Shown one piece after another: positions 34,264 through 45,267 of a DNA stretch of 64,000 nt. Origin of the DNA: Craterostigma plantagineum (taxonomy: Eukaryota > Streptophyta > Magnoliopsida > Lamiales > Linderniaceae); assembly GCA_027422505.1 (NCBI GenBank), contig JAPQWV010001079.1, positions 62,001-126,000 on the forward strand, read 5' to 3'. A model generated the notes under the pieces. The model was given only the letters and a program-made list of their open reading frames with translations, was not told the origin of the DNA and made no database searches. The position numbers and the translations under genes are program-made. How positions within the stretch are numbered: the stretch's first letter is position 1; every line of letters starts with the position of its first letter.

Positions 34264-36108
34264 ATGGCTTCTTCGAGTTTTGATGTTTTTGCAGAAGGAC
34301 AATCCCATTCTAGGCCACCGCTCTTTGATGGAACAAACTATGCTATATGGAAAAATCGTATGAAGGAATTCCTGCTTGCTACTGACTATGACCTGTGGGA
34401 TATCATCACGACTGGACCCTACAGTCCCAAGAAGGCGGATGGAACTCCAAAGAAAGGTTCCGAGTACGATACAACCGACAAGCGAGGAATATCCTTGAAT
34501 GCCAAAGCTAAGAACATGATCGCCTGCGCGCTTACAAGAGAAGAATACAATCGTGTGAGTTCATGCGAATCTGCCAAGGACATGTGGGAGATGCTTCAAG
34601 TCACACATGAGGGAACCACTCGAGTTGTACAAGAAAGAATAGCCCTCTTAACTCACCAATACGAGCTGTTCAAAATGGAGGACAACGAGACCATAAGCCA
34701 TATGTACGCAAGATTCATGAGCATCATAAATCAAATGTTCTCGTTGGGAAAGAAAATACCGGATGGTGAGAAAGTACGGAAGATACTGAGATCTCTGCCA
34801 AGAGAATGGAATCCCAAAGTAACTGCCATCTACGAAGCAAAGGACTTGGACCAACTTTCCGTGTCAGAATTGATTGGATCTCTTACCACCTACGAGATGA
34901 CTCAGATATCCATCAAAGAGAAACCAACGGTCCGAAGTCAACCAAACATTGCATTTAACACCGAACAAGAAAATGATTCTGAAGGTGAAGAAGAAACTGA
35001 GGAGGACCGAATGGAGCAGATCGCCATGCTGACCAGAAGATTTGAAAAGTTTCGGATGAGAAGAAAGTTCAAGGGAAACTCCAAGTTCCAGCCTAGGAAC
35101 AAGGGAATATCATCATCCGGGAACAACGTGCAGAAATGTTTCAAATGCAACAAGCCAGGCCACTTCGCCTCAAACTGCCCTATGGGAAATGGTGACAAAA
35201 AGGTAAAGAAGCAGAAAGCAATGGTCACTAACTGGGAAGAGGCCGAAAGTGAAGAGGAGGAAGATCTCGCCTACATGGCCAATGACGATGATCAGGTATC
35301 AGATTCATCTACTATTAAGAAAATTTACTTTCTAAATGAATTATATGCTAGGCAAGATGAATCTCATGATAACGCTTCCTCAGTTCCTGAAGTAGATGAA
35401 AAGGAAGAGATGTTTGAAATTATTCAAAACGCAGAAAGAAGAATTAAGTCGCTCAACTCACAAGTAAAGAGTCTGATTAGGCAACGAGATGATGTAGCTA
35501 GAGAAAAGCATCAAACAGAACTAGAAAATGAGCGTCTGAAAGCCGAGCTAGAAACTCTTAAGGAAGAAAAAGTCTTATGTAGTTGCGAAAAGCTTAGGAA
35601 GCAAGAAAATAGGTCTAGAGACACGTCCGTCCTTAAGGATTTCTTAGAAGAAAACAAAAATGTTAGACTTTTTGTAGGACAACATAATCTCAACATGATA
35701 CTTGATCTTCCTAGACATGTTGGAAATACAGGGATAGGATATTCCACAACACCTAAGCATGCTGCACCTTCACTAGATATTAGAAAGCCTAAATGTTTTT
35801 CATGCGGCCGTCACGGTCATTATGCTAACCACTGTTTCTTGAAGAAAGCTGATAAAACTAGATATATCTGGAGGCCAAAGCAGATTCCTAAGAATCAAGG
35901 TTCTAACACTGGCACGCCTGCATTTATGAGATCACAGTCTGTGACAGATGATATATCATGTGTTAACAAGAGTCATTTTACCACTAACCCTTTAGGACCC
36001 AATCGAAGTTGGGCACCTCAGAAAATAAATGATTCATGCAGGTACAAAGAAGAAAATCCAGCAAAAAGAACAAGTGGTACCTCGACAGTGGGTGTTCCCA
36101 CCATATGA
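34264..36108 (+). CDS. gag: copia-2 gag
   Basis: An intact 614-codon frame starting MASSSFDVFAEGQ, 42 bases after the primer site. Residues about 15-220 are the capsid-like copia gag (FDGTNYAIWKNRMKEFL, AKDMWEMLQVTHEGT, LRSLPREWNPKVTAI). A CCHC knuckle CFKCNKPGHFASNC is near residue 297, then an acidic stretch, a long coiled coil at about 375-440 (AERRIKSLNSQVKSLIRQR, ENERLKAELETLKEE) and a second CCHC knuckle CFSCGRHGHYANHC near 517. Two knuckles around a coiled coil are usual in Sirevirus gag. The frame overlaps pol by about 70 bases; pol lies in the -1 frame. I saw no canonical slippery heptamer there, so programmed shifting is not shown. Confidence 0.93.
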   Translation: MASSSFDVFAEGQSHSRPPLFDGTNYAIWKNRMKEFLLATDYDLWDIITTGPYSPKKADGTPKKGSEYDTTDKRGISLNAKAKNMIACALTREEYNRVSSCESAKDMWEMLQVTHEGTTRVVQERIALLTHQYELFKMEDNETISHMYARFMSIINQMFSLGKKIPDGEKVRKILRSLPREWNPKVTAIYEAKDLDQLSVSELIGSLTTYEMTQISIKEKPTVRSQPNIAFNTEQENDSEGEEETEEDRMEQIAMLTRRFEKFRMRRKFKGNSKFQPRNKGISSSGNNVQKCFKCNKPGHFASNCPMGNGDKKVKKQKAMVTNWEEAESEEEEDLAYMANDDDQVSDSSTIKKIYFLNELYARQDESHDNASSVPEVDEKEEMFEIIQNAERRIKSLNSQVKSLIRQRDDVAREKHQTELENERLKAELETLKEEKVLCSCEKLRKQENRSRDTSVLKDFLEENKNVRLFVGQHNLNMILDLPRHVGNTGIGYSTTPKHAAPSLDIRKPKCFSCGRHGHYANHCFLKKADKTRYIWRPKQIPKNQGSNTGTPAFMRSQSVTDDISCVNKSHFTTNPLGPNRSWAPQKINDSCRYKEENPAKRTSGTSTVGVPTI

Positions 36109-39100
36109 CAGGTGATATCAGTAAGTTTGTGTCGGTGAAAGCCTATGATGGAGGATATGTCTCCTACGCCGACAACACTAAAGCTAAGATCATTGGGGTT
36201 GGAACTGTCGGTAACACTTTACATACTACTATAGATGACGTATGGTTAGTTAAGAATCTAGAACATAATCTCATTAGCATTAGTCAATTATGTGATAAGG
36301 GTCATACGGTAACCTTTGAAAATGATAAATGTATTGTTAAAACCAATGATAAGGTACTGTTTAGTGCATCTAGGGATAGGAATATTTATTGCATAACTCT
36401 TGATGATATCACTGACCAGAACGTCAAGTGCTTAGTAGTTACACAGGATAACACCTGGTTATGGCATAGACGCTTAGGACATGCCAACATGGAATTACTG
36501 TCTCACATCACAAGCAATGCACTGGTGCGAGGTGTTCCTGACATAAAGTTTGTCAAGGACAAAACATGCAAGGAATGCCAAATGGGCAAGCAGACCAAGA
36601 TATTGTTCAAGGCAAAGAATGTGATATCCACATCCAGACCTCTGGAATACTGCATCTCGACCTTTTTGGTCCTGTCCAGACGATGTCTCTGCGAGGTAAA
36701 AGATATGCCTTTGTTATCGTTGATGATTATTCCAGGTATACTTGGGTGATATTTCTTGCACATAAGAATGAGGCACTAGATAATTTTGCATCGCTAGTTA
36801 AGAGACTTAAAAATGAAAAAGAAACAAACTTATGTAGGATACGCAGTGATAACGGACTGGAATTTGATAGTAAGTCATTTGCATCATTCTGTGATCAGTA
36901 CGGATATAGTCATAACTTCTCTGCCCCTATAACTCCTCAATAGAATGGCGTAGTTGAACGTAAAAATAGGGTATTACAGGAAATGGCTAGATCTATGTTA
37001 CATGAGTATGATATTCCTAAACAGTTCTGGGCGGAAGCTGTTACTACAGCTTGTTATGTGTCTAACCGTGTTTTCCTTAGGCCGATATTAAAGAAGACTT
37101 CTTATGAAATCTGGCATGGTAGAACTCCAAATATTAGTTACTTTCGTGTGTTTGGATGCAAATGTTTTATCTTGAACGATAGAGATAAGAGAGGAAAATT
37201 TGACTCTAAAGTTGATGAAGGGATATTCCTTGGTTACAGTCTTCACTCTAAGGCATATCGGGTTTATAATAAAAGGAAATTGACTGTTTAGGAGTCCATA
37301 CATGTTACTTTTGATGAAATGCCTAACGCAGATGCTACTGATGAGGAAGGTATAGATTTTCCCTGTGCAGAATTACAGGATACTGAAGATGGTAAGGATG
37401 ATATTCCAGAAGACGAAAATGTAGAGACACTGGAACCGGAAGCAAATGAGCTACAACCTAGAAAATGGAAACATGCTTCCAGTCATCACAGATCAAGTGA
37501 TAGGAAATATCAGATCTGGAATCAAAACTCGAGCAACTGTACGAAATCAGGATACAGAGGAATCTCATGATGTACTACTTTCAATGATGGAACCAAAAAC
37601 AGTCCATGAAGCCTTGGATGATATATCCTGGGTCTCTGCCATGGAAGATGAGTTGGCTCAGTTCGAAAAGAGCCAAGTGTGGACACTCGTGGAGAGACCA
37701 GATGAAAAGTCCATAGGAACCAAATGGGTTTTCCGCAACAAACTCGATGAACATGGTAATGTCACAAGGAACAAAGCGAGGTTAGTTGCAAAAGGTTATT
37801 CCCAGGAGGAAGGTATTGATTTCGATGAAACCTTTGCTCCAGTAGCTAGATTAGAGTCCATACGTGTCTTACTTGCATATGCATGTTTTAAACGTTTTAA
37901 ACTTTTTCAAATGGACGTAAAAAGTGCATTTTTAAATGGCTTTATAAATGAGGAGGTCTATGTAGAGCAACCACCGGGCTTTGCTAGGGAAGATTTTCCA
38001 AATCACGTTTTTAAATTAAATAAAGCATTATATGGTTTAAAGCAGGCTCCTAGGGCATGGTATGAAAGGCTAAGCAAGTTCTTGATTGACATAGGATTCT
38101 CGACTGGAACTATTGATAACACACTGTTTATTAAGTATGAAGGAGATCACATGATACTGGTACAAATATATGTTGATGATATCATATTTGGTAGTACTGA
38201 TATCCTTCTTTGCGAGAAATTCTCTAAGTCTATGCAGAAGGAATTTGAGATGAGCTTAATGGGCGAGCTGAACTACTTCCTTGGGTTGCAAATAAAGCAA
38301 CTTGACGGTGGAACCTTTGTATCCCAGACTAAGTACTGTAAGGAATTACTGATCAAATTCGGGATGAACGACTCCAAAGCAATTTCCACTCCCATGCATC
38401 AGACCACCAAAATAGACAGTGACGAATCAGGTACACCAGTTGATCAAACGGAATATCGAGGTATGATCGGTAGCCTTCTTTACTTAACTGCTAGTCGTCC
38501 TGATATCATGTTTGCTGTTGGTATGTGTTCGAGATATCAGTCTGACCCTAGGGAATCTCACTTGACAGCAGTCAAGCGTATACTTAGATATGTCAAGGGT
38601 ACTGTCAATTATGGTTTGTGGTACTCTCATACGGATGAATTCCCATTAATGGGATACTCCGACGCCGACTATGCCGGCTGTAGAGAAGATAGGAAAAGTA
38701 CTAGTGGAACTTGCCAATTACTTGGAAATTCCCTAGTAACTTGGTCTAGTAGAAAGCAAAATGCTGTCGCCCTCTCCACAACCGAAGCTGAATATATGGC
38801 CTTAGGAAATTGTTGTCAACAAATTCTTTGGATGAAACAAACCCTTAGTGATTTCGGGTTAAGTTATGACAAAATTCCTATTAGGTGTGATAGCACTAGT
38901 GCCATTAGTATTACTAAGAATCCCGTGCATCACTCTCGTACTAAGCATATTGAGGTTAAACATCATTTCATACGAGACCATGTTCAGAAGGGGAATATCA
39001 GTGTGGAATTCGTAGGAACAAATGATCAGCTTGCTGATATCTTCACGAAACCCCTAATTGAGGCAAGATTCTGCGACATCCGTGATCGATTGGGAATTAT

Positions 39101-39131
39101 TGAGCTAAATAAGGTTAGTAAATCTGCCTAA
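36036..39131 (+). pseudogene. pol: copia-2 pol: protease, integrase, RT, RNase H with four lesions
   Basis: Protease motif WYLDSGCSHHMTGD is at about 36077. Next come the pre-integrase LWHRRLGHANMELL and CKECQMGKQ, integrase LDLFGPVQ, VDDYSRYTWVIF and IRSDNGLEFDS, then RT with [40 protein letters not shown] and catalytic YVDDIIFGS. RNase H has [39 protein letters not shown] and ADIFTKPL. Lesions: a one-base loss near 36648, TAG at 36941-36943, TAG at 37289-37291, and a frame change near 37485. From 37446 to 39131 the RT/RNase H part is open for 561 codons. Both TAGs sit where copia elements usually have Gln, as expected for CAG to TAG. Confidence 0.95.
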
Positions 39132-39648
39132 TTCCATCATTTTCTCTAGGTTACTCTATTTTAGATAGAAATTCTTAGCTATCCTATCTTAAGGTATTCA
39201 TTCAGCCCTTAGAATATTTTCGTGGATCTTATAGATCTTTTCCTTAAGTATGATTCTCGTATTTTACGAAGAAATTCGTAGTTATCTCTTCCTGGACAAT
39301 CCTTCAGCCATTCAGTTTATTTTAGGAATATCCGATCTTCTGGATCTGTTCTTGAATGTGATCAAGTTATTTTAGGAAGGAACTCGTAGATATCATCTCA
39401 GCCGTTCAGTTATTTTAGGAAACCCATTTATTTAAATTATATTCCTTTCAGCCCAGTCAAATCCCTTCCGTAATTATGAAATCCTGTCAAATCAACCCGA
39501 TATCTCTGACAGTTTCACACTTTCCAACTTCGAAATTTCAAAATTCAAATTTCAAATTATTCCTTATCCCTTCCAAGAATAAACCGACTCCACTTCTTTA
39601 AAAGATCAGAACCGTTCCTCAACCTTCATCATTCAATCATCCTATTCA
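39132..39648. other. copia-2 spacer between pol and extra ORF
   Basis: No gene is seen. TTATTTTAGGAA- and GATCTTNTGGATCT-like phrases recur three or four times between 39180 and 39430, a loose internal repetition. It probably contains the leader or splice acceptor for the following ORF, but no site can be fixed. Confidence 0.5.
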
Positions 39649-41190
39649 ATGGCCAGAACTTCCAAAGCTGTCAACCCTGAATCATCAAGCCGCAAACGTA
39701 AGGAGCCCATGTCTGACACTGATAAAACCCCGCTCAAATCCCCTTCCAAATCACCAAAATCAGCCTCGCCTTCTGCTCGTAAAACTCGTTCCAAAGCCAA
39801 ACCTTCCGAAAAGATCTCAAGTCCTTCCAAGATCGCCAAGAAGAAGAAGAAGACCAAGAAATCCAAGACACCTGAACCCGAAAAACCTGCCTCAAGCTCC
39901 GAAATTCCTGAAGAAGTTCCTGAGGATACCCAGGAATCGCCCTCGCGATCCCCAACTCCAATCGAAACTCAGAAATCACCTTCACCTCCACCAAAGTCTC
40001 CTGAAAAACAGCCCTCACCACTTGATAAGGCCTCGCCACCTCAGCCATCAAGTTCAAAATCCTTTGCCATCCCGCCTATCGATCTGACCAAACCTAGTGA
40101 GATCCCAGTTGAAATGCTTTTTCTGGAAGAAAGTAACCGCACCACCTACAAGAGCTTCATCAAAAGAGATATCGCTCGTGGTCGCGGAGTTACCTTCGAC
40201 AAACTGCCCCCTGGGAACGTAATCACCTGGCTTAAAGAGTTTGGATGGGAGCATTTCCTGAGCCTCAACACACCCCACTTCCCTGAAGTAGTCAAACTGT
40301 TCTATGCTAACCTCGACTACGATGAGTTCGAAGGGCATGTTAACATCCGTTCCTATGTTCTCGGCCATAAGATCGAGTGGACCACTCAAAAGATGAATGC
40401 TATGCTGGGAGTTGCCGATGAGGGACTTCGGCACTATGATATGAATGACTGGTGCCACGCCGATGAGTTTGATCTCGGTAATGTCTTTCATACACTCTGG
40501 AATACCCGCACGAAACCTCGATTCTCTGATGGTGAAGCACTGAACCAACTCCCTATCGACTACTTCTTCCTGCACAAGCTTCTCAACATGACTCTCTGGA
40601 GTGCCAAAATTGGTAGCGGCGGCCACTCGACGACGATGAACTTCATGAGCACCTTTGCGGTCTACATGGTATCCCAGAACATCAAGTTCAACCTCGGATA
40701 TGTCATCATGAAACACATGATCCAGGCCTACGAAAGCAGAGACAAAGCGCTGCCTTATGGCATGTTACTCACTCACTTATTTGAGTGCGAAGGCATTGTG
40801 TTGCCGCCTGGTTGGGAAGACAAATCCGTCCACATAGTGGACCAAGTGACCTTGAAGCGCATGGGAATTCACTATACAAAAGGCCAAGGTTGGTTCAAGG
40901 CCAAGGAAGTCAGGTCAGTGGATAGCGCCCAGAAGCGAGCTGCTGCGAAGGGAAAGGCAAAAGTGAAAAGCGACGATGATGAGGATTACGAAGATGAGCT
41001 CAGCGTCGGGAAGACAGGAATCGCCGTGTTGCGTCGTGATATCTCCGATATCAAAGCTGACAATCAGAAGCGATTCCGCAAGATCAAAGAACAGTACACC
41101 GAAATGTCGCTGAAACTCTCCAAGCTCACCAAGCTCGTCAAGCAATCCCTTCCAAAACCCGCTGTTTCCGACTCCTCTTCAAGCCAGTAG
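39649..41190 (+). CDS. copia-2 extra (env-like) ORF, plant transposon protein domain
   Basis: An intact 513-codon frame. Residues 1-150 are Lys/Pro/Ser-rich with basic clusters (KKKKKTKKSK), resembling a disordered, possibly nuclear N-terminus. Residues about 155-430 are folded-looking: LFLEESNRTTYKSFIKRDI, WEHFLSLNTPHFPEVVKLFY, LGHKIEWTTQKMNAMLGV, FMSTFAVYMVSQNIKFNLG, a pattern shared with the putative plant transposon proteins downstream of pol in Sireviruses. The C-terminus is acidic, then a likely coiled coil (VLRRDISDIKADNQKRFRKI). Layout matches the copia-1 extra ORF at 7887-10136. No signal peptide or clear membrane segment was seen, so 'envelope' is a positional name only. Confidence 0.88.
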   Translation: MARTSKAVNPESSSRKRKEPMSDTDKTPLKSPSKSPKSASPSARKTRSKAKPSEKISSPSKIAKKKKKTKKSKTPEPEKPASSSEIPEEVPEDTQESPSRSPTPIETQKSPSPPPKSPEKQPSPLDKASPPQPSSSKSFAIPPIDLTKPSEIPVEMLFLEESNRTTYKSFIKRDIARGRGVTFDKLPPGNVITWLKEFGWEHFLSLNTPHFPEVVKLFYANLDYDEFEGHVNIRSYVLGHKIEWTTQKMNAMLGVADEGLRHYDMNDWCHADEFDLGNVFHTLWNTRTKPRFSDGEALNQLPIDYFFLHKLLNMTLWSAKIGSGGHSTTMNFMSTFAVYMVSQNIKFNLGYVIMKHMIQAYESRDKALPYGMLLTHLFECEGIVLPPGWEDKSVHIVDQVTLKRMGIHYTKGQGWFKAKEVRSVDSAQKRAAAKGKAKVKSDDDEDYEDELSVGKTGIAVLRRDISDIKADNQKRFRKIKEQYTEMSLKLSKLTKLVKQSLPKPAVSDSSSSQ

Positions 41191-41232
41191 GCTGCCTCTC
41201 TAGTTCCATTCTGCTCTTAGTTTGCCCCTAGG

Positions 41233-41508
41233 ATATTCCAGTATCGTTCAGTTTTTAGGTTTACCTCCCGCCTTTTTGATAATGAAGGGGGAGTAGTAAG
41301 GTAAGTTTAGGCGTTTAGCGTCTAAGTGTTTTAGTGGTAAGTGATGTATAGGGAAGCTCGTTGAACCCTAATATTCCAGTATCGTTCAGTTTTTAGGTTT
41401 ACCTCCCGCCTTTTTGATAATGAAGGGGGAGTAGTAAGGTAAGTTTAGGCGTTTAGCGTCTAAGTGTTTTAGTGGTAAGTGATGTATAGGGAAGCTCGTT
41501 GAACCCTA
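41233..41508 (+). repeat. 138-bp tandem duplication in copia-2 3' region
   Basis: Two copies, 41233-41370 and 41371-41508, appear identical by eye. Each begins ATATTCCAGTATCGTTCAG, includes one GAAGGGGGAGTAG polypurine tract and ends GTTGAACCCT. The identity suggests a very recent duplication, or one made during reverse transcription. Confidence 0.93.
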
Positions 41509-42020
41509 ATATAATATTTTGCTGCTATCATGATATATCTCCTATGCTTAATATTTTCCTTGCTCTGATCTTCGGATATATCATATGCTGATCTTACTCT
41601 GATACTTAACTGTGCGATTTGACTTGCGTGAAACTTCTTGATGAGTGCTAAGTGCCTGCTGCGATGAGTATATGATTACTTGAACCATGCTTGGAAAATG
41701 CGCACTTAGGCAGGGGGAGCACACTCACGGGTAATTTCGAAATTCTTGTACTTAAAGATATAACATAGAAATTAATAGGAAATATCCGCATTTAGACAGG
41801 GGGAGCAAAATTAGTTCAAAGATATATCTTAGCATGTCTTAGAGATAACTGCACATAGGCAGGGGGAGCAAATGGGTATCACATGTGATTAGGAAATATC
41901 GTATGCTCTGCTTTGTGATTATGGAACACTTAGACATATGCACTAGGACTTGCATAATCGAATATGCTTACTTGCTTCCGTGCTGCATCAATTACATGTC
42001 ATCATTAAAAAGGGGGAGAA
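41284..42020 (+). other. Repeated polypurine tracts of copia-2
   Basis: Six tracts containing GGGGGAG occur near 41284, 41422, 41711, 41798, 41860 and at 42007-42020, the last (AAAAAGGGGGAGAA) abutting the 3' LTR. Multiple tracts of this form upstream of the 3' LTR are a known Sirevirus feature. The last should be the working plus-strand primer. Confidence 0.85.
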
Positions 42021-43732
42021 TGTTGACCTTTTTGGTCCATACATGTTAGAAAGTTTTGATGAACGATGTAATTGTAATGACGTTAGGTCTATAAAATAAG
42101 CAATTCGATTTGGGAAAAATAAAACGTCTAAGTTCATGATAATATTCGTCCATGCATTGTGTATGAGCTATAAATTGTTAAAGTGTTGAATATTTGAATT
42201 GCATGTGTTTTTGTGATGATTTGATGGAACTATGTGATCGCGTGTTATAGACAGTCCATGAGATAGGATATATCGTTCTGTGCTATATATGGAAATAATG
42301 CATGAGATATCCTACCGAGCTATATATGGAAAATATGCTGTTTATATATGGAAAGTGATATATCTGTTGATACCAGTTTATTCCTGGACGAAAATCATAT
42401 GCACGATCCTTACTTGCCTTGCACTGAATTAAATGCGAAATATTAAATTGATATCTTTCCTTGTGCTGATTATAATTTAGGAAAGATTTGATTTGATTAA
42501 TATTATGGATAAGATGCTCTTATATGGTATGTGCTATAACGGGTGAGATCTCTGAATTAAGGAAAGTTGTGCCATGATGTGATAAATCGATTTATGTAAG
42601 CTCTGATCTGATTCTTGTGCTAAACATGGTAAATATATTGATTAAATACTATGAGCTATACATGGAAAACGTGCTTATGCCTTGCTATCTTATGTGCCAT
42701 ACTTGGAAAGTAAATCTAAAGTACTCGTTACTAGGAATTGATAGCAGGGAATCACTTATGGAAAATTTCGATATGAAAATATATGCGAAATGGTTGAAAT
42801 TGCTTGAGTACGAAAATTGAGCTTTATATGGAATATAATCATGCTTTAATGTGCTATATGACCGTTGTGACGATGTATTAGAAGCATGATTTATATGGTA
42901 TGATTGATTCGAAAGCTACATGGAAACTATGCTTGATTTGGTGATTATTGTTTGATATGACTTTCCATGTGAAGTGCTATTAGAAAAGGATTTATATGAA
43001 CTGCACTTCAGACTTTCGAAGTACAGAGAACAGAACAGAGAATTTGCGAATCTAAGCCTACGAGAGATTTTTTTTGAGCAGAGAGATACTAAGATATTCC
43101 TGAGCGTTTCACTTGCGATAGCTTTCTGCCTACCAAAACTTTAACTTGCCTATCCATCACTGAGCGAGTGATTCATCAGATATTCCATCATCCCCTGCCA
43201 TATATTCTGTCTTCGGACGTGTTGTCTTCGGACGTGAGCAATACCAAGGAGGCAAGGTCGACGTTTACGCACACGTGAAGGGAAGGACAAGTCCGGGGGC
43301 CCTTCGGTAGCGAGCTGTGTCTGTCGGGATCAAGGAGATTTCGAGGAACGAAACTCGGCGTGTGGTAACCTAGTAGTGTCTAGTGTTCGACTTGTTTCGG
43401 TTGTGTATTGGGCTGACCAATCAGTTTTGTATCCAGCTACGGTGCATTATAGTGATTGGTTAAACTCTTGGGAAGAAAATCCCAAGGAGAGGAGTAAACC
43501 CCAGTTGGGGATATAACCTCTATAAAAATCCTGTCTCGCATTTACTTTTCAGTTATTTCTTTATCGCTGTGAGACAGACCCGACACACATCCGACGTTAC
43601 TAGGATATATCAGGCATACTAGTTACAAACATCAGTAGGTATATCTAAGTCACCACACTAAGGTTTTGAAAAAGAAGCATAAAATTTTATTAGCCTAATT
43701 CACCCCCCCTCTTAGGCACTTTTATATCTTCA
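42021..43732 (+). repeat. copia-2 3' LTR
   Basis: 1712 bp, TGTTGACC to TATATCTTCA, the partner of 32487-34204. Differences by eye include a short loss near 42470 and single changes such as GATATAACC versus GATACAACC. TATA box at 43521. Confidence 0.95.
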
Positions 43733-43737
43733 GGAAG

Positions 43738-44765
43738 TTTATTATGGACTTCTCGAAAATAGCTTCAACGCTGACAAAGTTAACGAGGAAGAACACGCCA
43801 TTTCATTGGAGCGAGGAATGTGAACAGAGCTTCCAAGAGCTTAAGAGGCGACTGACTACAGCCCCAGTCCTTACGATACCGTCAGGAACCCAGGGATTCT
43901 CCGTTTACAGCGACGCCTCAAAGAACGGCTTAGGATGCGTGTTAATGCTGAACGGGAACGTAGTAGCCTATGCCTCACGACAACTGAAGGAGTACGAGAA
44001 AAACTATCCGACACACGACCTGGAATTGGCAGCAATGGTCTTTGCCCTGAAGATTTGGAGGCACTATTTGTATGGGGAACGATGCGAGATCTACACGGAC
44101 CACAAAAGCCTGAAGTATTTCTTCACGCAAAAGGATTGAACATGAGACAGAGGCGATGGCTGGAATTGGTGAAGGATTACGATTGCGTAATCAACTACCA
44201 CCCAGGCAAAGCGAACGTGGTAGCTGACGCCCTAAGTCGAAAAGCGATGAGCACGGAACTGCAACGACTCGAAGTGGAGATCGTACAACTGGGCGAAGTC
44301 GAGACTAGATTAGCGGCTTTAACGCTGCAACCTACGTTACTGGAGCGAATCAACAAGGCGCAGGAAAACGACGAGTTCTATATCAGGACCAAAGAAACAC
44401 AAACAGAGCAGCCGGCAGTAGACTATGTATTCCGAGACGACGGGAGCTTGTACTACAAGAGCAGATTATATGTACCGGACGATGCAGGACTTCGAAGAAC
44501 TATAATTGCGGAAGCACATACTACACCATACTCAGTACATCCTGGAGCCACGAAGCTGTATAGAGACCTACGAACGCACTACTGGTGGCCAGGAATGAAG
44601 AAAGACGTTGCCGAATTCGTCAGTCAATGCCTCACTTGTCAACGAATTAAGGCAGAACACCAACGACCAGCGGGACGCTGCAGCCTTTACCAATCCCAGA
44701 GTGGAAAGGGGACAACATAACGATGGATTTTGTAAGCGGATTGCCGAAGAACGTGAAAGGGCACG
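43738..44765 (+). pseudogene. pol: gypsy-1 pol, C-terminal part: end of RT, RNase H, start of integrase
   Basis: It resumes with [18 protein letters not shown], the expected continuation after GYYRK. RNase H has [13 protein letters not shown] (Asp), [12 protein letters not shown] (Glu) and [11 protein letters not shown] (Asp), then HPGKANVVADALSRK. The integrase His-His-Cys-Cys finger spans about 44530-44640 (HPGATKLYRDL, CLTCQRIKAEHQ), followed by the first core Asp in MDFVSGLP. A base is lost near 44135 and another near 44678. Homology stops after KGHE at about 44765, in mid-domain. The frame offset across copia-2 equals insert plus target copy (11,251 bp), confirming one original gene. Confidence 0.92.
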
Positions 44766-45267
44766 AGATGAAAATGACAAAAGATACGAAAACAATGCCG
44801 AAAGAAGGAGAACGACAAAGAAATGGAAGACAACACAAAGCTCACTTTTCCCAAACATTCATTCCATTCTAAGTCAGAGCCAAATTAAAATCCTTCAAAG
44901 TCCCTTTGATTCCAAATCGATGGTCTTTTGCATAGGTGAATGATTAAAAGCGCCTAGATCACAGGTAAATTGCCTTAATATTGCTTGTGTTGACTTGAGT
45001 GATATAAATATAATACTCACGAGGTAAAAATAAATGAGCGCTAGAGTGAACCCAGTGAGAGTTGTCGAAAAGGTTCATACTTTGAACTTAGGACTATAGT
45101 ATGCCGATGTGACTTGACGGCATATGATCATGACAAGTGTCTTGTGAAATTTTAGACGTGACAATGATCGAAGCAAAATAATTTGTTAGGTACCTATAGA
45201 TAAATGATAATTTTTTCTTGAAATTTTTTTCTTAAATTTCTTATTATTATATGTTAAAAATAAATAA
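44766..45267. other. Junction region between gypsy-1 and the GGTAC-rich MULE
   Basis: No gene, domain or LTR is recognised. A short open frame continues to 44943 without homology. This is where gypsy-1 lost its 3' part, probably by deletion. Confidence 0.5.

Larger units (their letters stand above)
32487..43732 (+). mobile_element. copia-2: Sirevirus-type Ty1/copia retrotransposon nested in gypsy-1 RT
   Basis: A complete element of 11,246 bp: LTR, Met-tRNA primer site, gag, pol, extra ORF, repeated polypurine tracts and LTR. It is flanked by a perfect 5-bp duplication GGAAG (32482-32486 and 43733-43737). The LTRs differ at roughly a dozen sites in 1.7 kb by my count, so insertion is recent. 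The extra ORF, multiple GGGGGAG tracts and the LTR-end phrase CACCCCCCCTCTTAGGC fit the Sirevirus genus. Pol has two stops and two frame changes, so this copy depends on helpers. Confidence 0.96.
24844..44765 (+). mobile_element. gypsy-1: long-LTR Ty3/gypsy retrotransposon, truncated
   Basis: In order: a 5-kb 5' LTR, Met-tRNA primer site, gag with a zinc knuckle, protease, RT, RNase H and the start of integrase. This protease-RT-RNase H-integrase order is the Ty3/gypsy one. Copia-2 is inserted in RT. The element ends abruptly at about 44765, just after the first integrase Asp, so the remaining integrase, any chromodomain and the 3' LTR are missing. LTR length and gag type suggest the Tekay/Del chromovirus group (inference). 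Several frameshifts and stops show it is old relative to copia-2. Confidence 0.88.

Noticed and set aside
36036..36108. Programmed -1 frameshift between copia-2 gag and pol
   Set aside because: The overlap and -1 offset fit, but no canonical X XXY YYZ site was found in the overlap, and other frame changes in this pol are plainly mutations.
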